A stretch of 49,101 nucleotides of DNA from Bacillota bacterium (GTDB taxonomy: Bacteria > Bacillota > Bacilli > Paenibacillales > Paenibacillaceae), in contig JAEWJS010000086.1 in assembly GCA_023386495.1 (NCBI GenBank), positions 1-49,101 of the forward strand, in the 5' to 3' direction. Position 1 is the stretch's first letter; the number at the start of each line of letters is the position of its first letter. The notes beneath the pieces were generated by a model. It was not told the DNA's origin. It made no database searches and saw only the letters and a list, made by a program, of their open reading frames with translations. The position numbers and the translations under genes were made by a program. Shown here one piece after another: positions 1 to 10,154 of this stretch.

Positions 1-1801
<1,801 letters not shown>

Positions 1802-1840
1802 CGGTACGCTCCTTCCGTCCTGTATCTATGCGGTATTGTC

Positions 1841-2284
1841 CTATACGGCCTTGAATCCGTTATGCGTCAATTCGATGGATTCGACGGCTACCTCGCTGCT
1901 CGCCGCGTTCAGCTCCGGCCCCGTCCATTTGGTCGGGTATGCATCGTAGAAGTTCCAGCGGCGGAATTCTTGATCGCGTTCGTTGTACAGAATGATCGAT
2001 CCGCTCTTGCGCACGATCGTCCCTTCGATGACGTCCGCATACCAGTTCCATAGCTCATTCGTATTCGTCATGCCGCGCTTCAGGATGATCGGTCCGACCT
2101 TCGTGCGAACCGGGATTCGGTGCATGTATTGATTCAGGCCGCCTTCCGGCACCTCCTGCAGCTCCGTCTCCACGGCTAAGCCGCTGACCTCGGAGAAGCC
2201 CGCAACCAGCATGCCATCGAGCTCGACCATGAATCGGTACCCGCCCACGACATACGGCCGCGTATTGTCAGTTCGATGAAACAT
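1841..2284 (-). CDS. Contractile-tail tube protein, gp19 family (second copy)
   Basis: A 147-residue protein of the phage T4 gp19-like tube family. It opens with a short lead-in, then residues reading YRFMVELDGMLVAGFSEVSGL, the usual first beta-hairpin of tube subunits, and ends with the family's VAVESIELTHNGFK. eCIS clusters commonly carry two or three gp19 paralogues: one stacks as the main tube and others act as adaptors to the baseplate. The ATG at 2284 is preferred because AAGAGGTGA sits 5 nt upstream; an in-frame GTG at 2293 overlaps the stop of the preceding DUF6760 frame. It shares only the fold signature with the copy at 3398-3835, so it is probably the initiator or cap tube paralogue rather than the main tube. 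Confidence 0.9.
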   Translation of the reverse strand: MFHRTDNTRPYVVGGYRFMVELDGMLVAGFSEVSGLAVETELQEVPEGGLNQYMHRIPVRTKVGPIILKRGMTNTNELWNWYADVIEGTIVRKSGSIILYNERDQEFRRWNFYDAYPTKWTGPELNAASSEVAVESIELTHNGFKAV

Positions 2285-2289
2285 CGCTG

Positions 2290-2481
2290 TCACCTCTTCT
2301 TGAACACGTCGAACGGATTGTTGCGTTCCGGCTCATCGCTCATCTTGCGGTTGATTTTGGATATTTCCTCACACCATTTGCGACGTTCCTTATGTTCCAT
2401 ATTCATGATGTTATCGTGCGGCCAATGGAAGTAGTAAGCGATGAATCCCGCTTCCTCGTAGAGTCGTTCTTCAGGATACAG
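2290..2481 (-). CDS. DUF6760-like small eCIS/tail protein with no conventional start codon
   Basis: This frame encodes 63 residues beginning YPEERLYEEAGF and containing the diagnostic core YYFHWPHDxIxxxEHxERRxW, which I recognise as the DUF6760 family found next to tube and tail-assembly genes in eCIS clusters. It lies immediately downstream of the 125-aa chaperone-like gene and ends 5 bp before the second tube gene's ATG. No ATG, GTG or TTG precedes the conserved region in frame. Either a CTG at 2481 (GGAAGGGG sits 7 nt before it) starts translation, or the frame is reached by a -1 shift from the upstream gene (see the slippery site at 2505-2511). The role in the particle is not established. 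Family assignment is fairly firm; the start is uncertain. Confidence 0.72.
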   Translation of the reverse strand: MYPEERLYEEAGFIAYYFHWPHDNIMNMEHKERRKWCEEISKINRKMSDEPERNNPFDVFKKR

Positions 2482-2483
2482 GC

Positions 2484-2861
2484 TTAAGCCCCTTCCATCT
2501 CGGACAAAAAAGAAATATCCACCTCGTGCTCATGCTCGCATTTTGGGCACATCGCCTTCACGGTCAGCTTCTCGGTTTCGTTAATCTGGCGATAGAAGTT
2601 CTGCAGGAATGCCAGATCGGCCGTGAACAGCCTCTCGATCGTCTTCGTATCGATGGCCCGCAGGTCACCCAGCTTGGTAATGACGCGCGCGAGCAGAATA
2701 ATCGTAAGGTAGCCCGGGTTCTGCTGCACCCGCTGATCGCGCATCGGCAAAATTTCATCCGCCGCCGTTGCGAGACGCATGGTGCCTCTACGATGCAGGT
2801 TGCCGTTCTCGTCGACATAGCCTTTAGGCAGCTCGAATTCGTACTCTGTCCTGAATGACAT
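2484..2861 (-). CDS. Tail/baseplate assembly chaperone-like protein (T4_baseplate type)
   Basis: A 125-residue protein with an ATG preceded by GAGGAGG at a good distance. It begins MSFRTEYEFELPKGYVDENG and has a helical middle (LTIILLARVITKLGDL) typical of the small tail-assembly/T4-baseplate-hub-chaperone proteins seen between tube genes in eCIS and Mu-like tails. The C-terminus carries a CPKCEHEHEVD motif, a half zinc-ribbon or metal-binding look. It probably assists baseplate or tape-measure folding and is not part of the final tube (inferred from the family). It is separated from the tube gene upstream by a terminator and a 536-bp gap, so it may be expressed at a different level from the structural genes. 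Confidence 0.7.
   Translation of the reverse strand: MSFRTEYEFELPKGYVDENGNLHRRGTMRLATAADEILPMRDQRVQQNPGYLTIILLARVITKLGDLRAIDTKTIERLFTADLAFLQNFYRQINETEKLTVKAMCPKCEHEHEVDISFLSEMEGA
2505..2511 (-). promoter_or_regulatory. Candidate -1 ribosomal frameshift site (T TTT TTG)
   Basis: On the minus strand, codons TCT TTT TTG near the end of the 125-aa gene form a perfect X XXY YYZ heptamer, T TTT TTG. A GAGGTG Shine-Dalgarno-like element lies 8 nt upstream, similar in layout to dnaX stimulators. A -1 slip would bypass the TAA and join the DUF6760 frame after a few codons, producing a fusion of about 180 residues. This resembles the gpG/gpGT tail-chaperone arrangement of long-tailed phages. Not tested here. 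Confidence 0.5.
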
Positions 2862-2889
2862 GATGTTCCTCCTCAGATATTCGTTGGCT

Positions 2890-2919
2890 AGTATGCAATA
2901 AGGACTTTATTTTCGCCAA
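2890..2919 (-). promoter_or_regulatory. Weak candidate promoter for the assembly-chaperone gene
   Basis: Minus-strand TTGGCG and CATACT are 18 bp apart, about 30-60 bp before the ATG at 2861. Both boxes match the sigma-A consensus only partly. A promoter is expected here because a terminator closes the upstream transcript. Confidence 0.3.
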
Positions 2920-2989
2920 AACCAGCAGATCACGCCACGATCGCGCCTATTGCGTCTCCTCTGTCCGTTACAATTTGATAATCCCTTTT

Positions 2990-3270
2990 ATTGCCGCATA
3001 GCGTCATCGGTGTCCGTTAGGTTGGCAAGCATTCGGCTTGCATGCAATAGCGAAGCATGTTCGCTATTAACGTACGTCCATGCGCTAATTTAAGGGCTAC
3101 GCGCCAATTAAATGCCTTATATGACTTGAATTCGCTAATTAGCGAACAGGCGTGCGCTATTAGCGCATTTTATACGCTATTGAGTTAGAAAGGGCGATAG
3201 GGTCGGAAAATAGCGCATAAACATCCCTTAACAGCGCAATTGCTTCGCTATTCGCACATAGACCCCGCGC
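2990..3270. repeat. CGCTA(A/T)T palindromic repeat patch
   Basis: In the 536-bp gap 2862-3397 I see no gene. The middle is filled with about nine copies of CGCTAATT/CGCTATT or its complement, at times as palindromes: TTCGCTAATTAGCGAA at 3131-3146 is perfect and TGCGCTATTAGCGCA at 3153-3167 is symmetric around one base. The patch is clearly richer in AT than the genes beside it. Confidence 0.7.
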
Positions 3271-3355
3271 TTGGCGACTGGCGCACAGCGACTGGAACAC
3301 GGCGAGCGCCTAGCCCGCCCTGCCTAACGCTACGAGCGTTGAAAAAGAGAAGAAC

Positions 3356-3389
3356 GCAAGGAACAACATCAAATATCGTTGTTCCTTGC
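3356..3389 (-). terminator. Intrinsic terminator after the main tube gene
   Basis: A perfect 12-bp stem (GCAAGGAACAAC with GTTGTTCCTTGC) and a 10-nt loop begin just after the tube stop codon. On the minus strand it is followed by GTTCTTCTCTTTTTC. It would end the ATPase-sheath-tube transcript. Confidence 0.85.
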
Positions 3390-3397
3390 TGTGTTCA

Positions 3398-3835
3398 TTA
3401 TTGAGTTCTCAGCATGCCTTCATGCGCGAGCTCCAGCAGCTCGATGGCCACTTCGGAAGCGGTCGCGTTGAAGTCAGGTGCCGTATACTTGGTCGGCCAT
3501 GCTTCCATGACCTGCCACGTCGCGACGTCTTCGCCTTCTTCGTCGATGGCGATGATCGTGACGGTCTTGCGCTCTACCGTGCCCTCGACGATGCAATCCT
3601 GGATCCATTCGAACAGATCCATCGATTCGGTCGAGCCCCACTTGAGCGTAATGTTGCCGTACTTCGCCAAGCCGGGCAGCTTGCGCGGCGTGATGACGTC
3701 GGTGCCTTCCCGATACTCCACGACGTCCAGGGACGCGTCGAAACCGGATACCTCGCTGAAGCCTGCTTGTTCAATACCTTCTACCTCGACACGGAATCGA
3801 AACTTGCGATAGGGATCATTACGTTCGCCTGCCAT
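3398..3835 (-). CDS. Contractile-tail tube protein, gp19 family (main tube)
   Basis: A 145-residue gp19-type tube subunit. The start MAGERNDPYRKFRFRVEVEG is the standard beginning of phage/eCIS inner-tube proteins, and the C-terminus VAIELLELAHEGM matches the conserved closing strand. In the assembled particle, hexameric rings of this protein would line the sheath and carry cargo (known of the family). The gene follows the sheath gene by 52 bp and is closed by a strong terminator, fitting the usual sheath-tube pair that must be made in large, roughly equal amounts. An AGAGGAAG ribosome site precedes the ATG. The assignment is firm; its role as the main tube rather than a paralogue rests on adjacency to the sheath. 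Confidence 0.93.
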   Translation of the reverse strand: MAGERNDPYRKFRFRVEVEGIEQAGFSEVSGFDASLDVVEYREGTDVITPRKLPGLAKYGNITLKWGSTESMDLFEWIQDCIVEGTVERKTVTIIAIDEEGEDVATWQVMEAWPTKYTAPDFNATASEVAIELLELAHEGMLRTQ

Positions 3836-3887
3836 GTTCTATACTTCCTCTCCTGACATGATAGATTGATAACGCACATGAACGGTA

Positions 3888-5573
3888 TTATTGCTCATTG
3901 GTCTTCTGCGTGATGCGGAAGACGACGAATTCAGCCGGTTTCACCGGCGCAATGCCGATTACGCAGATCAAGCGACCGTTATCGATGTCGTCCTGCGTCA
4001 TCGTATTGCGGCTGATGTCGATGTAGAATGCCTCGCCCGGCGAGGAACCCATCAGCGCGCCGCCGCGCCATACGCGCGTCAGGAATGCGTCGATCGTGCG
4101 GTGCACGCGAGCCCACAGCCGCTCGTCGTTCGGTTCGAATACGACCCAGTTCGTGCCGGCCTTGATGGACTCCTCGACGAAGATGAAGAGCCTGCGAATG
4201 TTCACGTACTTCCAGAGCGCGTTGGAGGAAGTCGTTCTCGCTCCCCATACGCGGATGCCTTGCCCGGAGAAGCTGCGAATCAGGTTAACGCCCTTCGGGT
4301 TGAGAATGTCCTGCTCGCCTTTATTGTACTGGACGGCCAGGCCCGTAACGCCGCGCACGACTTCGTTGGCAGGCGCTTTCTCGACGCCGCGCGTGCTGTC
4401 GCTGCGCGCATAGACGCCGGCCATCGTGCCGGAAGGCGGAACGAAAATATTGCGTTTTTCCAGCGGATCGAACACCTGCAGCCAAGGATTGTACATCGCG
4501 GCATAGCTGGAGTCGAACATATCGCGGTGCGTAAGCACGTCCGATACTTTGGTCTTGTCGCTCGGGATATCCAAGATGGCGAATCGGCTGCCCAAGTTCT
4601 CGCAGTGCGCGACTAGCGCGAGCTGCACGTTCGGATCGGTTACGCCTGGCACTGCAATGATGCTCACCTGATCGTTATCGACGAACGCTTGAATGCCTGT
4701 GCGTTTGCCGGGACCGTTATCTTCGCCTACATAGTTCGACGGGCTTACGCCTCCGGTCGAGCCGTCCGATCCGCCAGCCAGCGACACCGCATATTGGCCG
4801 CCTTCAGCGAACATGTCCGAGATCTTCGCGCCGTCTGCCGCTGTTACGCTGACGAGCGAAGATTTCGCGGTGACCTTATCTACATAGTTCGCTGCTGCCG
4901 CGTTGAACGAACAATTCTCATACGACTCTGCTTCCACGCCGTACACCACATGCATCGTGAACTCGGCGGTTGCCAGCACGCGCACCGGCAGAAGACCGTT
5001 GTCGGTGACCTCTCCGTCCAGCGGGCTGTCGAGCTCGATGACGCCGTCGCGTGCTTGCACGACAGTGGCCGTCTGCTTCGCGCTGCCGTCCGTGAACGTC
5101 ACCGCGTCGCCTTCGTTGAAGCCAGCGCTGTTCTTGACGCGGTATTTACCTTCGCCGAGATCTTCATAGATCTGCGTCTTCGCTTTGGAGGACGGCACGC
5201 ATGTGATCTGCACCGCATTCGCCCAAGCGCCTGGATTTTTGGCTGCGATCTGGAACAGTTCGCCTTCGCTTGCGGCAACCGCTGCGTCGGACGGCGCTAC
5301 CCGCATGATGTAAGCGCGCGAACCGCCGTTCATGAAGAATTGGTCGACGGCGTAGGCCAGATAGCGGTAAGATCCGAATTGGTTCTCCGACAGGTAACCG
5401 CCGTAGCTTCTCTTGAAATCGTTCATGCTCGTGACCAGCACAGGCAAGCCCTCTACGGGACCCCGCTCTGCCAATCCGATGAAACCTGCGGTGCTCGTGC
5501 TTACGCCGGCCAGCGGCTGCCCCGCGCTATCAAACTCTTCAACGTACACACCTGGCGATAAATATTCAGCCAT
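3888..5573 (-). CDS. Contractile tail sheath protein
   Basis: A 561-residue sheath protein. The N-terminus MAEYLSPGVYVEE is the classic sheath opening, followed by a STSTAGFIGLAERGP segment. The C-terminal third (WKYVNIRRLFIFVEESIKAGTNWVVFEPN and EFVVFRITQK) is the conserved tail-sheath domain that forms the extended subunit mesh in phages, pyocins and eCIS. The variable central region (about residues 130-270) is the surface-exposed insertion. Contraction of this sheath drives the tube outward (family knowledge). The gene lies between DUF4255 and tube genes, the normal eCIS order. A single sheath gene is visible here, whereas some eCIS encode several. Confidence 0.96.
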   Translation of the reverse strand: MAEYLSPGVYVEEFDSAGQPLAGVSTSTAGFIGLAERGPVEGLPVLVTSMNDFKRSYGGYLSENQFGSYRYLAYAVDQFFMNGGSRAYIMRVAPSDAAVAASEGELFQIAAKNPGAWANAVQITCVPSSKAKTQIYEDLGEGKYRVKNSAGFNEGDAVTFTDGSAKQTATVVQARDGVIELDSPLDGEVTDNGLLPVRVLATAEFTMHVVYGVEAESYENCSFNAAAANYVDKVTAKSSLVSVTAADGAKISDMFAEGGQYAVSLAGGSDGSTGGVSPSNYVGEDNGPGKRTGIQAFVDNDQVSIIAVPGVTDPNVQLALVAHCENLGSRFAILDIPSDKTKVSDVLTHRDMFDSSYAAMYNPWLQVFDPLEKRNIFVPPSGTMAGVYARSDSTRGVEKAPANEVVRGVTGLAVQYNKGEQDILNPKGVNLIRSFSGQGIRVWGARTTSSNALWKYVNIRRLFIFVEESIKAGTNWVVFEPNDERLWARVHRTIDAFLTRVWRGGALMGSSPGEAFYIDISRNTMTQDDIDNGRLICVIGIAPVKPAEFVVFRITQKTNEQ

Positions 5574-5652
5574 TGTTCATTACCCGAACCGGCGATCGAA
5601 GATAGCCTAATGCCCTTCTGCCGAATTCGGTTCCTCCCTTCGGGGTATGGAT

Positions 5653-6216
5653 TCATTTGTGCTTCAGGCTTACTTGCCGTTCCCGTACGCGGGTAGTTGA
5701 CTTGATGCGGGTGGAATCGACGTATACCGGACCTACCTTGTAGTTCAGAGACAGCTTGTACGGCATGTTCGGGAATAAGCTGATTGCCGTTTCGAGCGAA
5801 ATTTCTTCCTTCGCGATCCGATACGAGCCTTCCGTACCAGCGAGAGAACCTACCAGATCATCCCCCCTAAGCACATTATGATCGTGTAACACTTGAAGCG
5901 TTTTACCGATGATGCGATGTTCATCCATGGCGCGAGTCAGCACGTCCGAGGCGGAATGCGCGGTGATGAGGTAGGATAGATCAAGCGCGATCGGCGGGTA
6001 GCGCATGGAGTCGCCTTGGTCGATCAAGTCGCTTGTGCGATGATCCATGTTCTCCCTCACTTCATATAAGTACAGGCTGAGGCTCATGTCTCCCTTGTCA
6101 TGGGGATGAGCAAGCCCAACACCGTCTGGATGAGCGACCAACTCAGGTACGAGCGCTTCGCGCAGCACCTTAACCAGGGATAGACCGATATCGGTTATGA
6201 CCGCGTAACTTGCCAA
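5653..6216 (-). CDS. DUF4255 (Pvc16-type) tail cap/terminator protein
   Basis: A 187-residue protein starting at TTG (GGTGA 6 nt upstream, overlapping the ATPase stop region). It begins ASYAVITDIGLSLVKVLREAL and has the DUF4255 hallmarks: an early amphipathic helix, the SLSLYLYEVREN strand, then a PPIALDLSYLITAHS core. In Photorhabdus virulence cassettes and antifeeding prophage the homologue (Pvc16/Afp16) caps the sheath-tube distal end and fixes length. It sits between the ATPase (6 bp upstream) and the sheath gene, the usual eCIS neighbourhood. The protein is the length of the N-terminal domain alone, with no extra C-terminal module. Confidence 0.88.
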   Translation of the reverse strand: MASYAVITDIGLSLVKVLREALVPELVAHPDGVGLAHPHDKGDMSLSLYLYEVRENMDHRTSDLIDQGDSMRYPPIALDLSYLITAHSASDVLTRAMDEHRIIGKTLQVLHDHNVLRGDDLVGSLAGTEGSYRIAKEEISLETAISLFPNMPYKLSLNYKVGPVYVDSTRIKSTTRVRERQVSLKHK

Positions 6217-6222
6217 CAGCGC

Positions 6223-8370
6223 TCACCCTTTCCAATATTCGGCGTATGCGCCAAGCCGGTCTTTGAGCAGCAGCTTGCCGATTTTCTTATATTCCTGAAT
6301 GCCTGCTTCGACCAGCTGCTTCATCGATACCGGCACGCCCTCTTCCGCCGCGATGTAGGAAGCCGTCAGGGCAATGTTCTTGATCGGCCCGCCTGCAAGG
6401 TCGAACGTATGGGCGAGATAAGCGTAGTCGATCGAATCGACCGGCAGCTCCGCTGGAAAAGCGGTCCGCCACAGCTGCTCGCGTTGTGCCGGGTCCGGAA
6501 ACGGAAACTTCACGATGTATTGAATCCTTCTCGTGAACGCCTCGTCGAGGTTCTGCGCGAAGTTCGAGGCCAGGATGGTCAGTCCGTCGTATTCCTCCAT
6601 CTTCTGCAGCAGGTAGGACGTCTCCATGTTGGCGTATTTGTCATGCGCGTCCTTCACTTCGGACCGCTTGCCGAACAATGCGTCCGCCTCGTCGAAGAAC
6701 AGGATCGCGCCGCTCACCGCCGCTTGCTCGAAGATCTTGCTCAAGTTCTTCTCCGTCTCGCCGATGTACTTGCTGACGACGCGCGACAGATCGACTCGGT
6801 ACAGCTCCGCGTTCATGTCCCGGGCCATAACCGTCGCGGACATCGTCTTCCCTGTTCCGGGGGGCCCCGTGAACAGCATGCTTGTCCCCTTGCCGTAAGC
6901 GAGCTTGCGGTCAAAGCCCCATTGCATCATGACCTTATGCTGGTGCTTCAGCCTGCTGCATGCCTGACGAAGCAGTTGGATCGTATCCGGCGGCAGGATG
7001 AGGTCCCTCCAACCGAATCGCGCATCCATCTTGACCGCTTGATCCTTCAGGCGGTGGCCGATCAGCCGGTAGGCGGCACGGTGCAGCCGCTCGGCGGGCG
7101 TGCCGGGCTGGTCTGCCCGCCCGCGGAATTCCTCGATTGCCGCGAGCATTCTGCCTGGCGTGAACCGGAACTTGCCTGCTAGCTGCTCGGCATCCGCCTC
7201 CGTAATCGCTGCCAGCCCTGCGGTGAACGACAGCCAGAGCTGCCGGCTAGCCCCGAGGTCCGGCACGCCGAGCCCCTCATGCCGCCAGATAAGAGACTGC
7301 GGAAGCTGCGCCGGCTTGCTTGCCTCTTCGCCGAAGAGGAAGACGAGTCCGTTCCACTCGCTCAGCCGCTTCGCAAGCCAGGTCAGCCGTCGTTCGGCAT
7401 TGCTATTCGACGCCGAGTCGGCTTGCAGCAGATGGACGCGATCGAACGCCGGGACGGCGCCGAGCAGCTTCGCCTCCAGCAGGAGCCGATCGACGGCATC
7501 GACGAATGCTTGCTCGTCTTCAGGCGCATGGGCTGCATCCCATTCAAGGAGCGAGAGGCCCCGTGCGGCAGCGGCATGCCGCGCGTGGAGCGTCTTCCCG
7601 CTGCCGGCAGGCCCGTGCAGCATCCATGCTGATGCCGCAGACTCGCCGTCCGGCTGACCCGCAGGGGCTGCAAGGCGGTCTTGCAGCCCCTGATCGATTA
7701 AGATCGGAGGCAGCTCGGAATCGAGCGGATAGAGCCGTATATGCGACAGGGCACCCTCGTACCGCCACTCCCAACCCATGATGTAATGCAGCATGCGCTC
7801 ATCGAGCTGGATGGGTGCCGACAGGATGGAGGCCCCGTGCGAAGCGCTTCCATGCGGCCGCCTGGACCAGAACATGCGCAGCTCGCTTGCCGCGCCGGCC
7901 AGCTTGTCGAGCGCAAGCCTTCTCTCGCTCTCGTTCCTGCAGCATAGTCGGAGCATGAGCTCGATCGTCGCGTGCTGACAGGTCATGTCGTCCTGCAGGT
8001 AAGCGTACAGCTTCAAGTACTTGCGATGTAGGTGGGGCGCAATCGCGACGATAAGCAATTTGTGCTCGAGGTCGCTTAGCCCGAACAGCTTCTTGAGCCG
8101 CAAGAACGGCATGACGCTGCCATGCTCGGCAGAAGCGGCAAGCCGGTATGCAATGGCTTGGTCGAGATTGCGCAGCAGGATATCCTGCTCCTCGTCCATC
8201 TGGAGGCGGGGCAATTCCGCATCCAGCAGCGCCTTCGCCTCGGATGCCGTCATGAACATCCCGCGGAAAGTCTCAAGCGCCGCATCCGGCGCAGGCGTCG
8301 CGTGCATTCGCTGCATCTCGTTATCGATGACCACGTCCAGCCAGAGCAATTCGCTGAGCAGATGGTCCAA
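6223..8370 (-). CDS. eCIS AAA+ ATPase with two tandem ATPase domains
   Basis: A 715-residue protein. A helical N-terminal region (to about 220) precedes a first nucleotide-binding domain with Walker A GPAGSGKT (253-260) but a weak Walker B. The second domain has Walker A GPPGTGKT (about 500) and Walker B ILFFDEADALFG (about 555), followed by an Arg-finger region. This matches the AAA+ ATPase of eCIS loci (Pvc15/Afp15-like), which is needed for particle assembly or cargo loading. TTG at 8370 is the furthest conventional start but has no ribosome site. A CTG at 8403 has AAGGGGTGAG just upstream and would add 11 residues of plausible sequence. The gene ends 6 bp from DUF4255, so the two are co-transcribed. 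Confidence 0.93.
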   Translation of the reverse strand: MDHLLSELLWLDVVIDNEMQRMHATPAPDAALETFRGMFMTASEAKALLDAELPRLQMDEEQDILLRNLDQAIAYRLAASAEHGSVMPFLRLKKLFGLSDLEHKLLIVAIAPHLHRKYLKLYAYLQDDMTCQHATIELMLRLCCRNESERRLALDKLAGAASELRMFWSRRPHGSASHGASILSAPIQLDERMLHYIMGWEWRYEGALSHIRLYPLDSELPPILIDQGLQDRLAAPAGQPDGESAASAWMLHGPAGSGKTLHARHAAAARGLSLLEWDAAHAPEDEQAFVDAVDRLLLEAKLLGAVPAFDRVHLLQADSASNSNAERRLTWLAKRLSEWNGLVFLFGEEASKPAQLPQSLIWRHEGLGVPDLGASRQLWLSFTAGLAAITEADAEQLAGKFRFTPGRMLAAIEEFRGRADQPGTPAERLHRAAYRLIGHRLKDQAVKMDARFGWRDLILPPDTIQLLRQACSRLKHQHKVMMQWGFDRKLAYGKGTSMLFTGPPGTGKTMSATVMARDMNAELYRVDLSRVVSKYIGETEKNLSKIFEQAAVSGAILFFDEADALFGKRSEVKDAHDKYANMETSYLLQKMEEYDGLTILASNFAQNLDEAFTRRIQYIVKFPFPDPAQREQLWRTAFPAELPVDSIDYAYLAHTFDLAGGPIKNIALTASYIAAEEGVPVSMKQLVEAGIQEYKKIGKLLLKDRLGAYAEYWKG

Positions 8371-8562
8371 CGGATGCGCGTAAGGAACCGCCTGTTCGAT
8401 CAGATTCCGCTCACCCCTTGTCTGCCATGCGATTCGGCAGCGGTAACTAAATTTCTATATCTACCATATTTACACTATATGAGAGAAAGCGCAACCGATA
8501 TTTCATCACCGTTCGCCATATTTCTCGATCGATTCGACAAGGACAGACGCTTGCTCGAAGCG

Positions 8563-9927
8563 TCAACCGGCCGCGATCTTCTCGACAACCCTGTCCAGCG
8601 TCGGAGATTGATCGTTCGCATACGGCAATCCCAACTCGTAAAGCAGCTTACGATAAGCAGGATCCGCACCTTGTACCCCCTGCTCATGCACGATGGCCGC
8701 CAGCTCTCGCATGAGTTGCGCATAGCACTGGTCCGCACTCGCGAACCCTAGCTGCCGCAGGAGCTTGACGCGCTGCCCGGCTACGCCCTTACCTTCTGCC
8801 GAATCGGGCAGTTGCAGGAAGCGGTCGACGACCGCAGCCCGGTCGGCACGCTGCTTGACGTAGCGGGCGATTGCCTCCGCCCCGTCCATGCCCGCCCTTG
8901 CCCCTAGCAGCAGCCAGCCGATCTGCCCGGGTACGGCAAGGCGCGCACGGATCGCGTCCGCCGTGCCGGTCCGGGACTGAGGCGGTTGCCGCTCATCGTC
9001 GGCCTCTTCCTCCATGGAGCCGATACCCAGCATCCCCGCAGTGGCGATCAGCCCGGCATAATTGCGGCCGGAATCGCCTTCGAACTCTTCTTCCTCACCG
9101 CCGAGCTCCGCTTGCATGCCCGCTTCCGCATAAGCTGCCGGGTCTGCGGCGGAATCCGCTTCCTTCATCTGCTCAGCCTTGCGCAGCGCTGCGGCCACGG
9201 CCTCCCAGTTCACCCACCGCTTCAGTTGAACGGTTACCGTCATCGCTTCGGCGAACGCGTCCACCTTCATCTCCGTCACGCCTGACATGCGATGCAGCGC
9301 CATTTTCATCTGGGGGATGGATAATGCATGGAATGCCCGAATCAGCTCAGCCTTGCCTTGCTTGCCCGCCTTATAACTTAGCCAGCGCACGATCTCCCAG
9401 TAAGGCGCCAGCAGCCCCGAAGCGTCCGCAGCGCTGCCGGCTGCGGCATCCGTGCCCGGATCGCTGACATCGGCCTCCGCCTCGACCTCATCCTCCTTCA
9501 GCTCCACCCCCTGGACGGCATGAATCTCGGACACGAACCGATCCCAATCGACATTGTCGGCGCCGAGCTTATCCACCGTGCGAAGCACGGCCATCTGCTG
9601 ACCCGGCGTCAGCTTCGCATACAGCGTCAGCACATCGCTCCTGCCCGCCGCCTGCGCCGCTTCCTCCATGCGTGCCGACAGCGAGGCGTACGGTTCTCGA
9701 AGCCCTGCGGCCGTCTGCGGCTCCTCGCCCTTGCGGACAGCGGCCTGGACCATGCGCTGCAGCGCCTGATTGCCGTATGCTTGCTGGATCGCGTGCAGGT
9801 CCGGCGGACCTGTCGCGCGTTCAGCGGCAGCGGGCGCTTTCGCCTGCTTCTTGCCGGTGCCGCCTGCCGATACAGGCCGAGCAGGGGCGGTTCGCGCATG
9901 GCGCTCCATTCTCGTTCGATGTGCCAT
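8563..9927 (-). CDS. Putative eCIS cargo/loading protein with N-terminal GNQA motif
   Basis: A 454-residue protein of no family I can name. The first 40 residues are basic, Ala/Pro-rich and probably disordered. Residues 44-60 read LHAIQQAYGNQALQRMV, the short helix found at the start of many DUF4157-type proteins linked to eCIS particles. The rest is mainly helical and acidic, with an EEEE-rich stretch near residues 270-285 and no DUF4157 HExxH protease motif. It is the first gene of the leftward cluster, with a strong GAGGAGAAGG ribosome site, and faces a divergent 925-residue protein bearing the same motif. Being first in the structural operon suggests a particle-associated cargo, lid or loading adaptor. 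This is inference; function is not known. Confidence 0.75.
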   Translation of the reverse strand: MAHRTRMERHARTAPARPVSAGGTGKKQAKAPAAAERATGPPDLHAIQQAYGNQALQRMVQAAVRKGEEPQTAAGLREPYASLSARMEEAAQAAGRSDVLTLYAKLTPGQQMAVLRTVDKLGADNVDWDRFVSEIHAVQGVELKEDEVEAEADVSDPGTDAAAGSAADASGLLAPYWEIVRWLSYKAGKQGKAELIRAFHALSIPQMKMALHRMSGVTEMKVDAFAEAMTVTVQLKRWVNWEAVAAALRKAEQMKEADSAADPAAYAEAGMQAELGGEEEEFEGDSGRNYAGLIATAGMLGIGSMEEEADDERQPPQSRTGTADAIRARLAVPGQIGWLLLGARAGMDGAEAIARYVKQRADRAAVVDRFLQLPDSAEGKGVAGQRVKLLRQLGFASADQCYAQLMRELAAIVHEQGVQGADPAYRKLLYELGLPYANDQSPTLDRVVEKIAAG

Positions 9928-10154
9928 AACCTTCTCCTCAGGTGTTTCGTATTACACTAAACATACAACGTCGACTAGCGTATTCCTCTTTTTTCGACCA
10001 AATTCGCCGCAATCCCATTTTCTTCATGTATAATAGGATTCCATAGAGCTAAGAGATTCCGTTCGACAGGCGATAACCTCTATCGAAGCCGTTCGAAGTT
10101 CAGCGAACCGCGGGTAGAGGCGGGTTATATCCTATCCGATGAGGGTGATACGCG
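9928..10154. promoter_or_regulatory. Divergent control region of the eCIS and cargo operons
   Basis: This 227-bp gap separates the leftward structural cluster from the rightward cargo-chaperone pair. A perfect TATAAT at 10029-10034 is a candidate -10 for the rightward genes, but no clear -35 is seen 16-18 bp upstream. About 10070-10125 contains imperfect complementary arms (ATAACCTCTA and TAGAGG...GGTTAT) that could fold in the leader. No leftward promoter can be assigned with confidence. Confidence 0.4.
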
